The position numbers and the translations under genes were made by a program. From the NCBI RefSeq assembly GCF_900240275.1, contig NZ_LT964761.1, forward strand, positions 639,069 through 703,068: a stretch of DNA of 64,000 nt, given 5' to 3'. Below the pieces are notes generated by a model that saw only the letters and a list, made by a program, of their open reading frames with translations, was not told where the DNA came from and ran no database searches. The DNA comes from [Lactobacillus] timonensis (GTDB taxonomy: Bacteria; Bacillota; Bacilli; Lactobacillales; Lactobacillaceae). Shown here one piece after another: positions 22,898-31,969 of the stretch (position 1 is its first letter; the number at the start of each line of letters is the position of its first letter).

Positions 22898-24895
22898 ATG
22901 ACCAAGCTTGACACCACTCAGCTGGCCAAGCAGTCAATTTGCCAACGGTCAATCGACACTCTCAAAATGTTAGGGGTAGAAATGATCGAGCAAGCCAACA
23001 GCGGCCACCCCGGGATCGTTCTTGGGGCGGCCCCTCTTGTTTATAGCCTCTGGGAGCATTTTTTATCATTCAATCCCCGGGAACCTCGTTGGTTCAACCG
23101 CGATCGCTTTGTTCTTTCCGCCGGCCACGGTTCCGCACTCCTGTATGCTCTGCTATACATGAACGGTTTTGATTTGACAATTGACGACCTGAAGGCTTTT
23201 CGCCAGTTAGATTCTAAGACACCGGGCCACCCAGAATACGGGCACACGCCTGGCGTGGACGCAACGACCGGGCCGCTCTCCCAGGGACTAGGAATGGCCG
23301 TTGGAATGGCAATGGCCGAAAAGCACCTTGCTGCCGTATACAACCGCCCAACGTTCCCGGTCATCGACCACTTTACCTACGCCCTCGTTGGCGATGGCGA
23401 CCTGGAAGAAGGACTCAGTCAGGAGGCTATCAATCTGGCGGGACACCTTCCATTGCGCAAGCTAATTGTCCTTTACGATTCCAATGACGTTTCTCTCGAC
23501 GGCCCCCTCAGCGATAGCTCCAGTGAAAACGCCGCTCAGCGTTTCCGGGCGGCTGGTTGGGACTACCAATTGGTCAATAACGGCAATGACATCGAATCGT
23601 TGGATACGGCCATTGCTCACGCCCAACGCTCAGATAAGCCGTCGCTTATTGAAGTGAAAACGATCATTGGCGAAGGGACGCCGCTTGCCGGTACCAATAA
23701 AGTCCACGGGGCGCCCTTAGGCCACGATAACTTGGTCCAGTTGAAGAAGAGCCTGGATTGGCAGTTAGCGCCATTCCAGGTGGATGAGGACGTTTACAAC
23801 CACTATGATCACTTTATCAACCAGAAGATTTCTGCCTATCACGATTGGCAAAAGCTGTTCCATACGTATCAGGAACAGTTTCCAAAGCTAGCTGTCAGCT
23901 TGCTTGATAACCAACTACGTCTTCCTTCAAAGTCAGTGGTATTTAAAGCTAGCGAAATGATTGCCACGCGGAATGCCAGTTCGACCATCATGCAAGCCCT
24001 TGCCACAACTAACCCCAACTTCTGGGGTGGTGCGGCTGACTTAACAGCTTCCAATAAGACTTACCTTATTGGTTGTGGCGACTTTACTGCCACCCATCCT
24101 CAGGGGCGCAATATCCACTATGGTATTCGCGAATTTGGAATGGCAGCAGCTGCTAACGGCATTACCCTTCACGGCGGTTCGCGGACCTTTGTCTCAACTT
24201 TCCTGGTTTTCAGTGACTACCTCAAGGCAGCAATTCGTCTAGCCGCCCTTATGAAGGTGCCGACCACCTACGTCTTCTCCCATGATTCGATCGCTGTGGG
24301 TGAAGATGGGCCAACTCACGAACCGGTCGAACAAATCACCGGTTTGCGCGCCATCCCGGGAATCAATGTTTTCCGACCAGCCGACGCTAACGAAACCCTG
24401 GCATCCTGGCAGACGATCGGTCAAATCACTGACCAGCCAGCTGTCCTGGTTACCAGTAGGCAAAAGCTACCAGTCATGGCGGAAACAGCTAATAGCCAAG
24501 AAAAAGTCGCTCGTGGCGGTTACGTGATCTCACCAGCTAAAGTAACGGCTGAAGGGTTGCTGATCGCCTCTGGTTCAGAAGTTTCTCTCGCCATCCAGGC
24601 TCAGCAAGCGCTGCGGCAAATGAACCATGATGTCGCGGTAGTTTCCATGCCGTGCCTGGAACTCTTTAACCGCCAACCAAACGAATACCGTCAAAAAGTC
24701 TTGCCGCCAACGGTTACCAAACGAGTCGCCATCGAAATGGGTACCGGCTTTATTTGGAACCAGTATGTGGGCACTGGCGGCAAAATCATTAGTGTTGATT
24801 GTTTCGGCCAAAGTGGTGACGGTCCAACCATCGCCGCTAATTATGGCTTCACAGTCGACAACGTCGTCAACACTTACCTGTCACTCAACTCCTAA
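22898..24895 (+). CDS. tkt: Transketolase
   Basis: ThDP-dependent enzyme that moves two-carbon units between ketoses and aldoses. 665 residues, full length. 'QANSGHPGIVLGAAPLVYSL' and 'SAGHGSALLYALLYM' (catalytic His) lie in the N-terminal domain, the ThDP motif is 'LVGDGDLEEGLSQEAINLAG', and 'HDSIAVGEDGPTHEPVEQ' is the pyrimidine-domain loop. Codon use is less biased than in gnd or xpk, so expression is probably lower. With the transaldolase it interconverts pentose and hexose phosphates and supplies erythrose-4-phosphate. Confidence 0.96.
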   Translation: MTKLDTTQLAKQSICQRSIDTLKMLGVEMIEQANSGHPGIVLGAAPLVYSLWEHFLSFNPREPRWFNRDRFVLSAGHGSALLYALLYMNGFDLTIDDLKAFRQLDSKTPGHPEYGHTPGVDATTGPLSQGLGMAVGMAMAEKHLAAVYNRPTFPVIDHFTYALVGDGDLEEGLSQEAINLAGHLPLRKLIVLYDSNDVSLDGPLSDSSSENAAQRFRAAGWDYQLVNNGNDIESLDTAIAHAQRSDKPSLIEVKTIIGEGTPLAGTNKVHGAPLGHDNLVQLKKSLDWQLAPFQVDEDVYNHYDHFINQKISAYHDWQKLFHTYQEQFPKLAVSLLDNQLRLPSKSVVFKASEMIATRNASSTIMQALATTNPNFWGGAADLTASNKTYLIGCGDFTATHPQGRNIHYGIREFGMAAAANGITLHGGSRTFVSTFLVFSDYLKAAIRLAALMKVPTTYVFSHDSIAVGEDGPTHEPVEQITGLRAIPGINVFRPADANETLASWQTIGQITDQPAVLVTSRQKLPVMAETANSQEKVARGGYVISPAKVTAEGLLIASGSEVSLAIQAQQALRQMNHDVAVVSMPCLELFNRQPNEYRQKVLPPTVTKRVAIEMGTGFIWNQYVGTGGKIISVDCFGQSGDGPTIAANYGFTVDNVVNTYLSLNS

Positions 24896-25000
24896 GACCA
24901 TTCCTATTCAGACATAATCACACATCACTCCAATTAACTGGTCATAAGGAGAGCTCGCTATCCATTAGCAGGCACCACAAGAGCTAATTGAGTAGACATT

Positions 25001-25042
25001 AAAAGCTCCCCGGCAAAATCTGCCAGGGAGCTTCTTTCTTTT
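25001..25042. terminator. Bidirectional terminator between tkt and usp
   Basis: AAGCTCCCCGGC-loop-GCCAGGGAGCTT stem with T-rich tracts on both sides. The 105 bases between the tkt stop and this hairpin hold no gene. Confidence 0.8.
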
Positions 25043-25050
25043 GATCAAAT

Positions 25051-25542
25051 TTACTTTGCCGCTGCTTCTGCAGTCGGCAATTCATTATTCACATCGGTAC
25101 GGACAACCATCACGTCCACCCGTGAATTACGGTTAACAAAGGCGGTAACGGAACCAACGACTGCGCGTTGCATCTTTGATAGTCCACTTGCCCCGATCAT
25201 GATTAGGTCATTCTTGTGATCGCGTGGGAAATCAAACGAGATCACCGTCTTCGGATTTCCTAGGCGGACGTGGATATCAATGTTGTTAAAGTGTTCATTT
25301 TCCTGTGCATCAGTTAACAGGTCATCAAGATAGTCCTCTGACCGGTCAACCAGTTGGTAAGCGATGCTGCCATCGGACATCCCCGCAAAGTTGTAAGACA
25401 TTGCCCGGGTGTCGACCACATTCAAAATATCAACATGAGCCCCGTTACGCTTAGCAGTTGAGATTGCCTTTTTCAAAGCCAGCTCCGCCTGCTTAGATCC
25501 ATCAACGGGAACCAGAATGTTCTTGTATTCTTGGCTCATCAT
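25051..25542 (-). CDS. Universal stress protein, UspA family
   Basis: A soluble protein of about 163 residues. 'YKNILVPVDGSKQAELALKK' is the N-terminal Usp strand and helix; 'DLIMIGASGLSKMQRAVVGS' with 'VTAFVNRNSRVDVMVVR' is the ATP-binding G-x2-G-x9-G(S/T)-type end (GASGLSKMQRAVVGSVT). Such proteins respond to starvation, acid or oxidative stress. Two adjacent ATG codons (25542 and 25539) both fit the GGAGG; the upstream ATG at 25554 overlaps the Shine-Dalgarno and is unlikely. Monocistronic and divergent from the Lrp gene. Confidence 0.92.
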   Translation of the reverse strand: MMSQEYKNILVPVDGSKQAELALKKAISTAKRNGAHVDILNVVDTRAMSYNFAGMSDGSIAYQLVDRSEDYLDDLLTDAQENEHFNNIDIHVRLGNPKTVISFDFPRDHKNDLIMIGASGLSKMQRAVVGSVTAFVNRNSRVDVMVVRTDVNNELPTAEAAAK

Positions 25543-25773
25543 CGTAACCTCCATTCATGTTCATTGTGTACTTATCATGTACGACATATGCTCATTGAAT
25601 AACTATCTTTAATAAACATTGTACTCCCATTAGGAATTGAAAAAAACATTTTCATTGTTTTTCATACTTTTTTAACTGCTAACAGGTCCTCATGTTGACA
25701 ATTATGGGGCCCCAACCTACAATTTGGGAAAGGAAACTTAAGATTATTAAGTCAGAGGGAGTTGGTGTCAGTA

Positions 25774-26226
25774 ATGGACAAGATTGACCGTCAGATTATT
25801 AACATGTTGCAAGAAAATGCCCGGGTTTCACTGAAACAGATGTCGCAGGCCTGCTATATTTCCTCACCAGCAATTGCCGCCCGCATCAGCAAATTAGAGA
25901 AAAACGGCGTCATTACTGGCTATCATACCGTTGTCAACATGGAAAAGCTCGACTACCATGTTAAAGCCTTCATCCAGCTACAGTTAGAACCGCGTCAGAA
26001 AAAAGAATTTTACCCTTACGTCCAGAGTATCCCTAACGTTATCGAGTGCAATTGCGTTACCGGCGACTACTCAGAAGTGATGGAAGTCGTTTTCCCAACT
26101 ACCGCTGACCTGGATAACTTTATCAACACCATCCAAAGCCGCTTTGGTAAGACCAGCACCCAGATCGTATTCAGCACCAGTGTAGACCACCGCGGAGTCA
26201 TCTTGAAAAATCCTGAAGAAAATTAG
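25774..26226 (+). CDS. Lrp/AsnC-family transcriptional regulator
   Basis: 150 residues. An AsnC-type helix-turn-helix ('IDRQIINMLQENARVSLKQM', 'SSPAIAARISKLEKNGVITG') is followed by a RAM ligand domain (about 70-145; 'VIECNCVTGDYSEVMEVVFP'). Start ATG 25774; TTG 25762 and GTG 25765 upstream in frame are alternatives, as GGGAG lies 12 bases before the ATG. It is 11 bases from the phosphatase gene, so the two form an operon; the ligand is likely an amino acid, but this is inferred from the family. Confidence 0.88.
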   Translation: MDKIDRQIINMLQENARVSLKQMSQACYISSPAIAARISKLEKNGVITGYHTVVNMEKLDYHVKAFIQLQLEPRQKKEFYPYVQSIPNVIECNCVTGDYSEVMEVVFPTTADLDNFINTIQSRFGKTSTQIVFSTSVDHRGVILKNPEEN

Positions 26227-26237
26227 GAGGAATTATC

Positions 26238-27023
26238 ATGAAACCACAACTAATCGGGCTCCAGCATGCTTATAATAGCCGCGACCTCGGCGGGTATGTC
26301 ACCACTGACGGCCACCACGTCAAATCCGGCCGACTCTTTCGGACCGCCCTGCTCCACGACTTGGATGATAACGACTTGCAACTGTTAAACCAGCTCAATG
26401 TCACCAAGATCATTGACTTCCGGGATAATGCGGAAGTAGACCACCTGCCAGACCGTGTTCCGGATTCAGCAACCTATTTCCATCTGCCAGTCTTTAAGGA
26501 AGACGAAACTGGTGCTAGCCTGTCGACTGCCAAGCCGCTCCAACGACTGGCGGTGGACTACCAGGCAGGAATCAAGTGGATGCTAACTGCTTACCACGAC
26601 ATGGTCACCATCGAATCAGCAAAAGCCGCTTACCAAGAATTCTTCAGCCAGCTATTAGCCGCTGGCGAAGATGAAGCAACAATCTTCCACTGTACCGCCG
26701 GAAAAGACCGGACCGGGGTAGCTGCCTACGTTCTTCTCCGGATCCTCGGTGTCTCTGCCGAAGACGCCCGTGAGGACTACCTCTGGACCAACGTCTACTC
26801 TGCTGCCCGTGTCCGGATGCGCCTCGAACAGGTCAAAGCCGCTGCGGGTAACGACGTGGTTGCCTATAACGTCCGTCATATGTCAGCCGCCCTGCCACAA
26901 TATCTCAACACTGCCACCCGGATAATTAACCAGCAATACGGTGGGATGCAGCCCTTCGTCCGCAAATTTCTGGGGCTGTCTAATGATGATGTCGCAACCC
27001 TTCGCCAGCTTTACCTGGATTAA
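26238..27023 (+). CDS. Tyrosine-protein phosphatase (Y_phosphatase3 family)
   Basis: 261 residues. 'SRDLGGYVTTDGHHVKSGRLFR' style N-terminus (seen as 'NSRDLGGYVTTDG' and 'SGRLFRTALLHDL') and the active-site loop 'HCTAGKDRTGVAAYV' (C-x5-R) are diagnostic for the family that includes dual-specificity and phosphoinositide phosphatases such as LipA. It hydrolyses phosphotyrosine or lipid phosphate in the cytoplasm. ATG follows TAGGAGG. It shares an operon with the Lrp-type regulator. Confidence 0.92.
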   Translation: MKPQLIGLQHAYNSRDLGGYVTTDGHHVKSGRLFRTALLHDLDDNDLQLLNQLNVTKIIDFRDNAEVDHLPDRVPDSATYFHLPVFKEDETGASLSTAKPLQRLAVDYQAGIKWMLTAYHDMVTIESAKAAYQEFFSQLLAAGEDEATIFHCTAGKDRTGVAAYVLLRILGVSAEDAREDYLWTNVYSAARVRMRLEQVKAAAGNDVVAYNVRHMSAALPQYLNTATRIINQQYGGMQPFVRKFLGLSNDDVATLRQLYLD

Positions 27024-27033
27024 ACCGTCATCG

Positions 27034-27042
27034 TGGTATAAT
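27034..27042 (+). promoter_or_regulatory. Extended -10 promoter of the small gene at 27080
   Basis: TGGTATAAT sits 38 bases before the start codon, just after the phosphatase stop. Confidence 0.55.
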
Positions 27043-27079
27043 GTTAGTAGGATTAATTAACCGAATGGAGATGTTAAGG

Positions 27080-27304
27080 ATGGAAACACGTATTTTCTTT
27101 AATCCTGGCGACTCAATCGCAAACATCCACGATTACAACGAAGCTGTCCGTAAGGGGCAGATCTTTAAGCGTGAACGCCACGCTGACGATCTCGTAATTG
27201 CCAAGGGGCCTGACGATGAGGAATATGCAATCTTCTACGCCAAGGACGAGTTGCCAGCCACTCACCAGTCATCAAAGCCCTATGACGTTAAGAACCGGCT
27301 GTAA
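27080..27304 (+). CDS. Small conserved-looking hypothetical protein (74 aa)
   Basis: I do not recognise the family. The protein METRIFFNPGDSIANIHDY... is soluble and mixed in charge, with an N-terminal beta-rich part and a polar tail. The ATG at 27080 has GGAG nine bases upstream; an in-frame start at 27041 lies inside the promoter. It has its own extended -10 promoter and terminator, so it is a real stand-alone gene. Confidence 0.68.
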   Translation: METRIFFNPGDSIANIHDYNEAVRKGQIFKRERHADDLVIAKGPDDEEYAIFYAKDELPATHQSSKPYDVKNRL

Positions 27305-27332
27305 GAGCACTTGCCTGTCGATCAGCCCAACT

Positions 27333-27372
27333 AAAAAGCATGACCCGGAAAAATCCGTGGTCATGCTTTTTT
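27333..27372. terminator. Bidirectional terminator
   Basis: AAAAAGCATGACC paired with GGTCATGCTTTTTT (13-bp stem with an inner GGA/TCC stem), between convergent genes. Confidence 0.85.
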
Positions 27373-27377
27373 ACTCA

Positions 27378-29084
27378 TTAGTCATCAGTTAACAGCACGT
27401 GAAGCAGCTCCTTCGCCGATTCATGGAGGGCGGCCTTTGACTTATCATTTCCCAGGTGTGTGTAAACTTCGCCGACGTAAACGTCATGGTCAAAGAGGGT
27501 CTTGAAGACCTGGTCAATAATCGGCTTGGTCCGTTCCTCTTCTTGAACCGGACCAAACGGGTTGGCAAAGAAAGTCGTGCTAAAGCCGACTTCATCGGTC
27601 GTCCCCAGGGCCATCCGTTTACCAGCAACGAAGGTCTTCTTGGCTTCATCGACGTTGTTAAAGCGGTGTAGGCCAATCTCTTTGTCATAGTTGTTGGCAT
27701 AAACCCACATATCAACGTGATGGTGCTGGACAACGTGGTCCCAGGTATCAGCCGGGATAATGACCCGGGCATTTTTGCGCTCAGGGTTGAGGTAGACACC
27801 CCGGTCCATGTTGTCAAAGGCAACGGCGGAACTGAGGTCGTCGAGGCGGACAAAGGCCCCAATTTCGGTCCCCTGGGCGCTGATGCCATTTTTAACGTGG
27901 TTATCAATGGTGAAGCTCCCCATATCGTCAAAGATCGTCTCTAAGTTTGCAATCTGATCGTCGGCAACTTCCTGGAGAGCTTCCAGTGACTCGGACTTGC
28001 CGGCGCCAGAATCACCAAAGAAGACAACGTTGCGCTGCTTGCCGTTGGCAAAAGTGATCTTAACCATCGACCCGTGAATCGGCAGGGATCCACGGTAAAT
28101 CTGGTGGAGGTTGTGGACCGTCAAGCACATCTTCTTCATGTAGCCAAAGTAGGTCGTCTTGTCATTGTACGGCACTTCGGCAACCCAGATATCATTGTCG
28201 GCATCGTGGTGGTAGTGACTGACATCCCCCTCCGTTGGTGTGAGACCGAACAGGATAATTTCGTCAGGTTTCTGGTCGCGGATCTCCTTGGCACTGGCCA
28301 ACTGGAAGAGGTTAGACAGCGCCAGCCCGTTGACTAAGTAATCGACATCAAAGTAGATGAAAGCAAGACTCTCACCAATCTTTGCCGGATAACAAAGCCA
28401 CTTGCCGTCCTGGTCGGCAAACTTAGCTACCGGGTTGTAGTCGACCGCTGAGAAGACCCCTTCCCGCTTGTTGCTCTTTGTGTGCATCATCAACGGTGGA
28501 CGGAGCATTACCCGGTCAATAAACGGCACTTCTTTCAGTGCCTCGTAGCCAGCTGGCATCTTCCACTGGTGGTGGTCGATTAGCATCGCCGCGTTAGTCC
28601 CGGCATCCAACTGACGGTAGACCTTATTTGGGAAGCCCTGTAATTTTTCCTCGATTGTTCGGTAAAGGACCCGGATTTGGTCGTTGAAGAAGTTATCAAC
28701 TTCGCGGAACTTAGCGCCAATAATCTTATTTTGGCTGTAGTCCATGATTGATACCCGCAGGTATGACCGATAATAGGTATAGAAATTTTCGATACTGTCG
28801 AGGATTTCCCCACGACTGTAATGGTCGTAGGCCGAAATATCATCAACCAGGATCTTCTTGATGACGCTAACGTAGTCTTCGGCGGTCTGGTTTTCAAATG
28901 AGTCGTTACGCTCACCATTGTGCAGTGAATGGAGGTAAATCCGTACCATCGTCTTCCACTCATCGCTGTTGATCATCTCGTACATATTGGTGTAATAGCG
29001 TTTACTGAAATTGAGTAACGCCACCTTCCGGCTTGGTGCAATGTATAGTGAATCCGTTTGAACTGTTCGTCTATTTTCTCCCAT
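27378..29084 (-). CDS. PEPCK/HprK-superfamily P-loop protein, commonly annotated phosphoenolpyruvate carboxykinase
   Basis: 568 residues. A kinase-type P-loop 'RNVVFFGDSGAGKSESLEAL' lies at about residue 350; its GDSGxGKSE form is that of HPr kinase/phosphorylase, and the region after it ('LETIFDDMGSFTIDNH', 'GTEIGAFVRLDDL', 'GVYLNPERKNARVI') also resembles PEP carboxykinases. The first 300 residues are not similar to either. Proteins of this length and layout in lactobacilli are usually annotated as ATP-dependent PEP carboxykinase. Whether it makes PEP or phosphorylates a protein is not settled by the sequence. Start ATG 29084 (MGENRRT) behind AGGAAAGG. Confidence 0.75.
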   Translation of the reverse strand: MGENRRTVQTDSLYIAPSRKVALLNFSKRYYTNMYEMINSDEWKTMVRIYLHSLHNGERNDSFENQTAEDYVSVIKKILVDDISAYDHYSRGEILDSIENFYTYYRSYLRVSIMDYSQNKIIGAKFREVDNFFNDQIRVLYRTIEEKLQGFPNKVYRQLDAGTNAAMLIDHHQWKMPAGYEALKEVPFIDRVMLRPPLMMHTKSNKREGVFSAVDYNPVAKFADQDGKWLCYPAKIGESLAFIYFDVDYLVNGLALSNLFQLASAKEIRDQKPDEIILFGLTPTEGDVSHYHHDADNDIWVAEVPYNDKTTYFGYMKKMCLTVHNLHQIYRGSLPIHGSMVKITFANGKQRNVVFFGDSGAGKSESLEALQEVADDQIANLETIFDDMGSFTIDNHVKNGISAQGTEIGAFVRLDDLSSAVAFDNMDRGVYLNPERKNARVIIPADTWDHVVQHHHVDMWVYANNYDKEIGLHRFNNVDEAKKTFVAGKRMALGTTDEVGFSTTFFANPFGPVQEEERTKPIIDQVFKTLFDHDVYVGEVYTHLGNDKSKAALHESAKELLHVLLTDD

Positions 29085-29245
29085 CGCTGATCGACCTTTC
29101 CTAATTAAATTCTCATTTAGTCCGTCAATAATATTGTACCCTATTTTCCAATAGCCCGTAGATTCTTTTCTGTTGTGCAAGCCCGAAAACGGTTTGAACT
29201 GCGCAAGATAGCGAACAATAATCCCTAATTGCCTCTGGATCGTTC

Positions 29246-29274
29246 TTGACGATTAGTTTTAAAATGACTAAACT
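29246..29274 (+). promoter_or_regulatory. Promoter of the aminotransferase gene
   Basis: -35 TTGACG (29246-29251), 17-base spacer, -10 TAAACT (29269-29274), 55 bases before the start codon. Confidence 0.6.
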
Positions 29275-29328
29275 AGTCTTAATCATTATTAATCAAATAC
29301 TCAGTTAAAGCTCGAAGGAGGAGTTCTT

Positions 29329-30507
29329 ATGGAACTGGCGTCAAGTTTAAAGGGTCAGATTAATCCCCGTTTGCTCGCAGTAAGTGCTTCAGGGGTTCGT
29401 TCGTTTGATGCAATGGTCTCCAGCATCCCCGGCGTGGTAAAGCTAACCATTGGTGAACCGGACCTCAATACACCGGAACACGTCAAGAGTGCTGCTAACC
29501 ACAGTATCACCAATAACGACTCGCACTACGCGCCGCAAAACGGGACGGAAGAATTCCGGCAGGCGGTCGTTAACTATATTCACCGGACTCGCGGTTTAGA
29601 TTACGACCCAGCTACAGAAGTCGTCGCGACTATCGGGGCCACGGAGGCGATCTCTTCCACCTTCTTCTCCATTCTTAAGCCAGGCGATAAGATCATTATT
29701 CCAACACCTGAATGGTCACTGTATTTCCCGTTAGCTGAACTAGCTGGGGCTGCACCGATTCAAGTCGACACTTCTGCCGATGACTTTGTCCTGACACCAA
29801 AACACCTGGAACAAGTCCTCGAAGAACACGGGGAAAGTGTCAAGGCGATCCTGCTCAACTACCCGAACAACCCCACTGGTCGGGAATACCCTGAAGAGGT
29901 GCTTCGTGGGTTGGCAAAGGTCATTGAAGAACACAACCTCTTCTGTATCGCCGATGAAATTTATAGCGACCTGGTTTACAACGGCAAGCACTTCTCCATC
30001 GCGAATGCCATCCAGGACCGTACAGTGCTGATTAGCGGGCTGTCTAAGTCCCACGCCATGACTGGCTACCGACTGGGCTACCTGTGCGCACCAGCCGACC
30101 TGGCAGCACAAATCAACAAGATGCACTCCCTGATGGTGACTGCCGTTAACGACAGTGCCCAGGCTGCCGGTGCTGAAGCACTGAACAATGGTGAAATGGA
30201 CCCGGTTGAATCCAGCAAGGTCTACGTTGAACGTCGTGACTTCCTTGCAAGCGCCCTGAACGAAATTGGCATGCCGCCAGTTTCACCCGACGGTGCTTTC
30301 TACCTCTTCGCCAAGATTCCAGCATCCTTCGGCACTGATGACCTCGATTTTGCGACCCGTTTGGCCAAGGAAGGCAAGGTTGGCTGTGTCCCAGGATCAT
30401 ACTTCGGTGAAGGCGGCAAGGGCTACGTCCGCTTCTCCTACGCCGCTTCAATGAACACTATTCAGGAAGCTGCTAAGCGCCTGAAGGCCTTCGTTGCTAA
30501 CAACTAA
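29329..30507 (+). CDS. PLP-dependent aminotransferase class I (aromatic/aspartate type)
   Basis: 392 residues, cytoplasmic, PLP dependent. 'VVKLTIGEPDLNTPEHVKSA' and 'YAPQNGTEEFRQAV' form the N-terminal substrate region, 'LLNYPNNPTGREYPEEVL' is the conserved NPTG block, 'IADEIYSDLVYNGKHF' carries the Asp and Tyr contacting PLP, and the Schiff-base lysine is in 'SGLSKSHAMTGYRLGYL'. Best matches are expected among AraT/PatA aminotransferases of lactobacilli, which act on aromatic amino acids or on N-acetyl-diaminopimelate; the choice is not certain. ATG follows AAGGAGGAG. Confidence 0.92.
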   Translation: MELASSLKGQINPRLLAVSASGVRSFDAMVSSIPGVVKLTIGEPDLNTPEHVKSAANHSITNNDSHYAPQNGTEEFRQAVVNYIHRTRGLDYDPATEVVATIGATEAISSTFFSILKPGDKIIIPTPEWSLYFPLAELAGAAPIQVDTSADDFVLTPKHLEQVLEEHGESVKAILLNYPNNPTGREYPEEVLRGLAKVIEEHNLFCIADEIYSDLVYNGKHFSIANAIQDRTVLISGLSKSHAMTGYRLGYLCAPADLAAQINKMHSLMVTAVNDSAQAAGAEALNNGEMDPVESSKVYVERRDFLASALNEIGMPPVSPDGAFYLFAKIPASFGTDDLDFATRLAKEGKVGCVPGSYFGEGGKGYVRFSYAASMNTIQEAAKRLKAFVANN

Positions 30508-30520
30508 TAGTAATAATATT

Positions 30521-30568
30521 GCCCCCGTGAATGGCTGGCTGCTTGCTAGTTGTTCCCGGGGATTTTTT
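30521..30568 (+). terminator. Probable terminator of the aminotransferase gene
   Basis: CCCCG/CGGGG arms with imperfect inner pairing followed by seven T. Confidence 0.55.
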
Positions 30569-30672
30569 TGTTGAAAAATTATTAACTAACGCGTTTTCAC
30601 TTGACTGATAGCCGGGAAAGTACGTTATCCTAGTTACTAACTTTATTTTTTAGGAAAAGGAGTAATCCCGTC

Positions 30673-31527
30673 ATGAACATGATAATAGCGTTAATTCCCG
30701 CCATCGGTTGGGGAGCAATGCCATTAATTACTGGGAAGGTCGGCGGATCACCCGTGAACCAGATTTTTGGCATCGGCGCCGGCGCCTCCATCATCGGCCT
30801 GCTGGCTTTCCTCGTCACTAAGCCAACAGTTAGTCCCGCCGCTTTTGCCCTGGCCGTTCTCTGTGGCGCTCTCTGGACGATCGGTCAAATCGGCCAGTTT
30901 ATTTCTTTCAAACACATTGGCGTCACTAACACTATTCCACTCTCAACCGTCTTCCAGTTAGTTGGTAATTCGTTGATCGGTATTATCATTTTTGGGGATT
31001 GGCCAACCCCACGGGCAAAGGTGATCGGCTTCTCTGCACTCGTTATCGTCATCATTGGGGCCCTTCTCACATCAGTAGTCGACCAAAACGACAAGGGGCT
31101 TACCGTCCGTGATGTGCTCTTCCTTCTTTGTACAACAGTCGGTTACTGGGTGTACTCCTCATTTCCCAATATCGGGATCATCAAACAGCAAAGTACCACC
31201 GGGATCTTTCTTCCCGAAATGTTGGGCATTTTATTAGGAGCCCTGCTTTATGGTTTCTTTACTGACCGCCAATCGTTTATCCAACGAGCCCAGTACTTAA
31301 ACATCTTTGGTGGCCTGTCCTGGGGGATCGCCGCCTTCGCCTACATCTTTTCAGCCCAGACGAATGGCAATACCGCGGCCTTTATTTGGACCCAGCTAAA
31401 TGTGGTAATTGCGACTTTTGGCGGAATTATTGTCCTGCATGAACACAAGAGTCCGCGCGAATTGCGGTACACCATTCTTGGGATCATGCTAATCGTTGTC
31501 GGCAGTATTGCAACTTCATTTGCATAG
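30673..31527 (+). CDS. GRP-family glucose/ribose uptake protein (GlcU/RbsU type)
   Basis: 284 residues in ten membrane segments. 'IALIPAIGWGAMPLITGKVG' is the characteristic first helix of the GlcU/RbsU family; 'ALWTIGQIGQFISFKHIGVT' and 'VGNSLIGIIIFGDWPT' are its other hallmarks. It mediates proton-linked, non-PTS sugar uptake, which suits a heterofermenter that phosphorylates sugar inside the cell. ATG follows AAAAGGAG. Single gene between terminators. Confidence 0.9.
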   Translation: MNMIIALIPAIGWGAMPLITGKVGGSPVNQIFGIGAGASIIGLLAFLVTKPTVSPAAFALAVLCGALWTIGQIGQFISFKHIGVTNTIPLSTVFQLVGNSLIGIIIFGDWPTPRAKVIGFSALVIVIIGALLTSVVDQNDKGLTVRDVLFLLCTTVGYWVYSSFPNIGIIKQQSTTGIFLPEMLGILLGALLYGFFTDRQSFIQRAQYLNIFGGLSWGIAAFAYIFSAQTNGNTAAFIWTQLNVVIATFGGIIVLHEHKSPRELRYTILGIMLIVVGSIATSFA

Positions 31528-31532
31528 AAAAC

Positions 31533-31562
31533 GGCGAATCTGGCATGCCAGATTCGCCTTTC
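31533..31562. terminator. Bidirectional terminator
   Basis: Perfect 13-bp inverted repeat (GGCGAATCTGGCA and complement, no loop bases beyond the centre) between convergent genes, T-rich on the plus-strand side. Confidence 0.75.
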
Positions 31563-31566
31563 TGCT

Positions 31567-31893
31567 TTAACGACCACCAACAATCTTGGCAGCTGCATTT
31601 TCTAGTGTTAATAATAGCCGGTCCGCGTTTCCCCGGAAATCACTGATAAAACTGTCTTCTGTCGAACTAACCGCGCCGACTTGTTTTCCCATAAAGTCGG
31701 TCACCACCAGCTGAGTCCCGGACCAGCTTACATCGTCATAGTGTCCTTCCAGAGCTTCGTCCATCATCGCCTGCATCGTATCGCGAACAGCGTCCTTAAT
31801 AACATCATCAACGGCGAGGTCTTCACCATGCACCTTAGCCGCAGCGATTTTCATTGCAACTTCTTCCATATTAGACGGAATTTCAACACTCAT
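31567..31893 (-). CDS. Hypothetical protein, 108 aa
   Basis: Soluble, acidic protein without a family I recognise. An N-terminal helical half ('MEEVAMKIAAAKVHG', 'DVIKDAVRDTMQAMMDEALE') is followed by a beta-rich middle ('WSGTQLVVTDFMGKQVG') and a C-terminal helix. ATG at 31893 follows GGAGAGG. It is divergent from the GreA-like gene, with only 76 bases between the two starts. Confidence 0.7.
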   Translation of the reverse strand: MSVEIPSNMEEVAMKIAAAKVHGEDLAVDDVIKDAVRDTMQAMMDEALEGHYDDVSWSGTQLVVTDFMGKQVGAVSSTEDSFISDFRGNADRLLLTLENAAAKIVGGR

Positions 31894-31969
31894 TCGTCCT
31901 CTCCTTTCCCCGCACTTGACGGCTTTTTTCCTTCCTATTATGCTAAAAACAGTAAGGAGCGTTTTATTA

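Noticed and set aside
24896-25000. AAGGAGAG ribosome-binding-like sequence after transketolase suggesting a small gene
   Set aside because: The nearest codons run into TAG within three codons; no start in reach.
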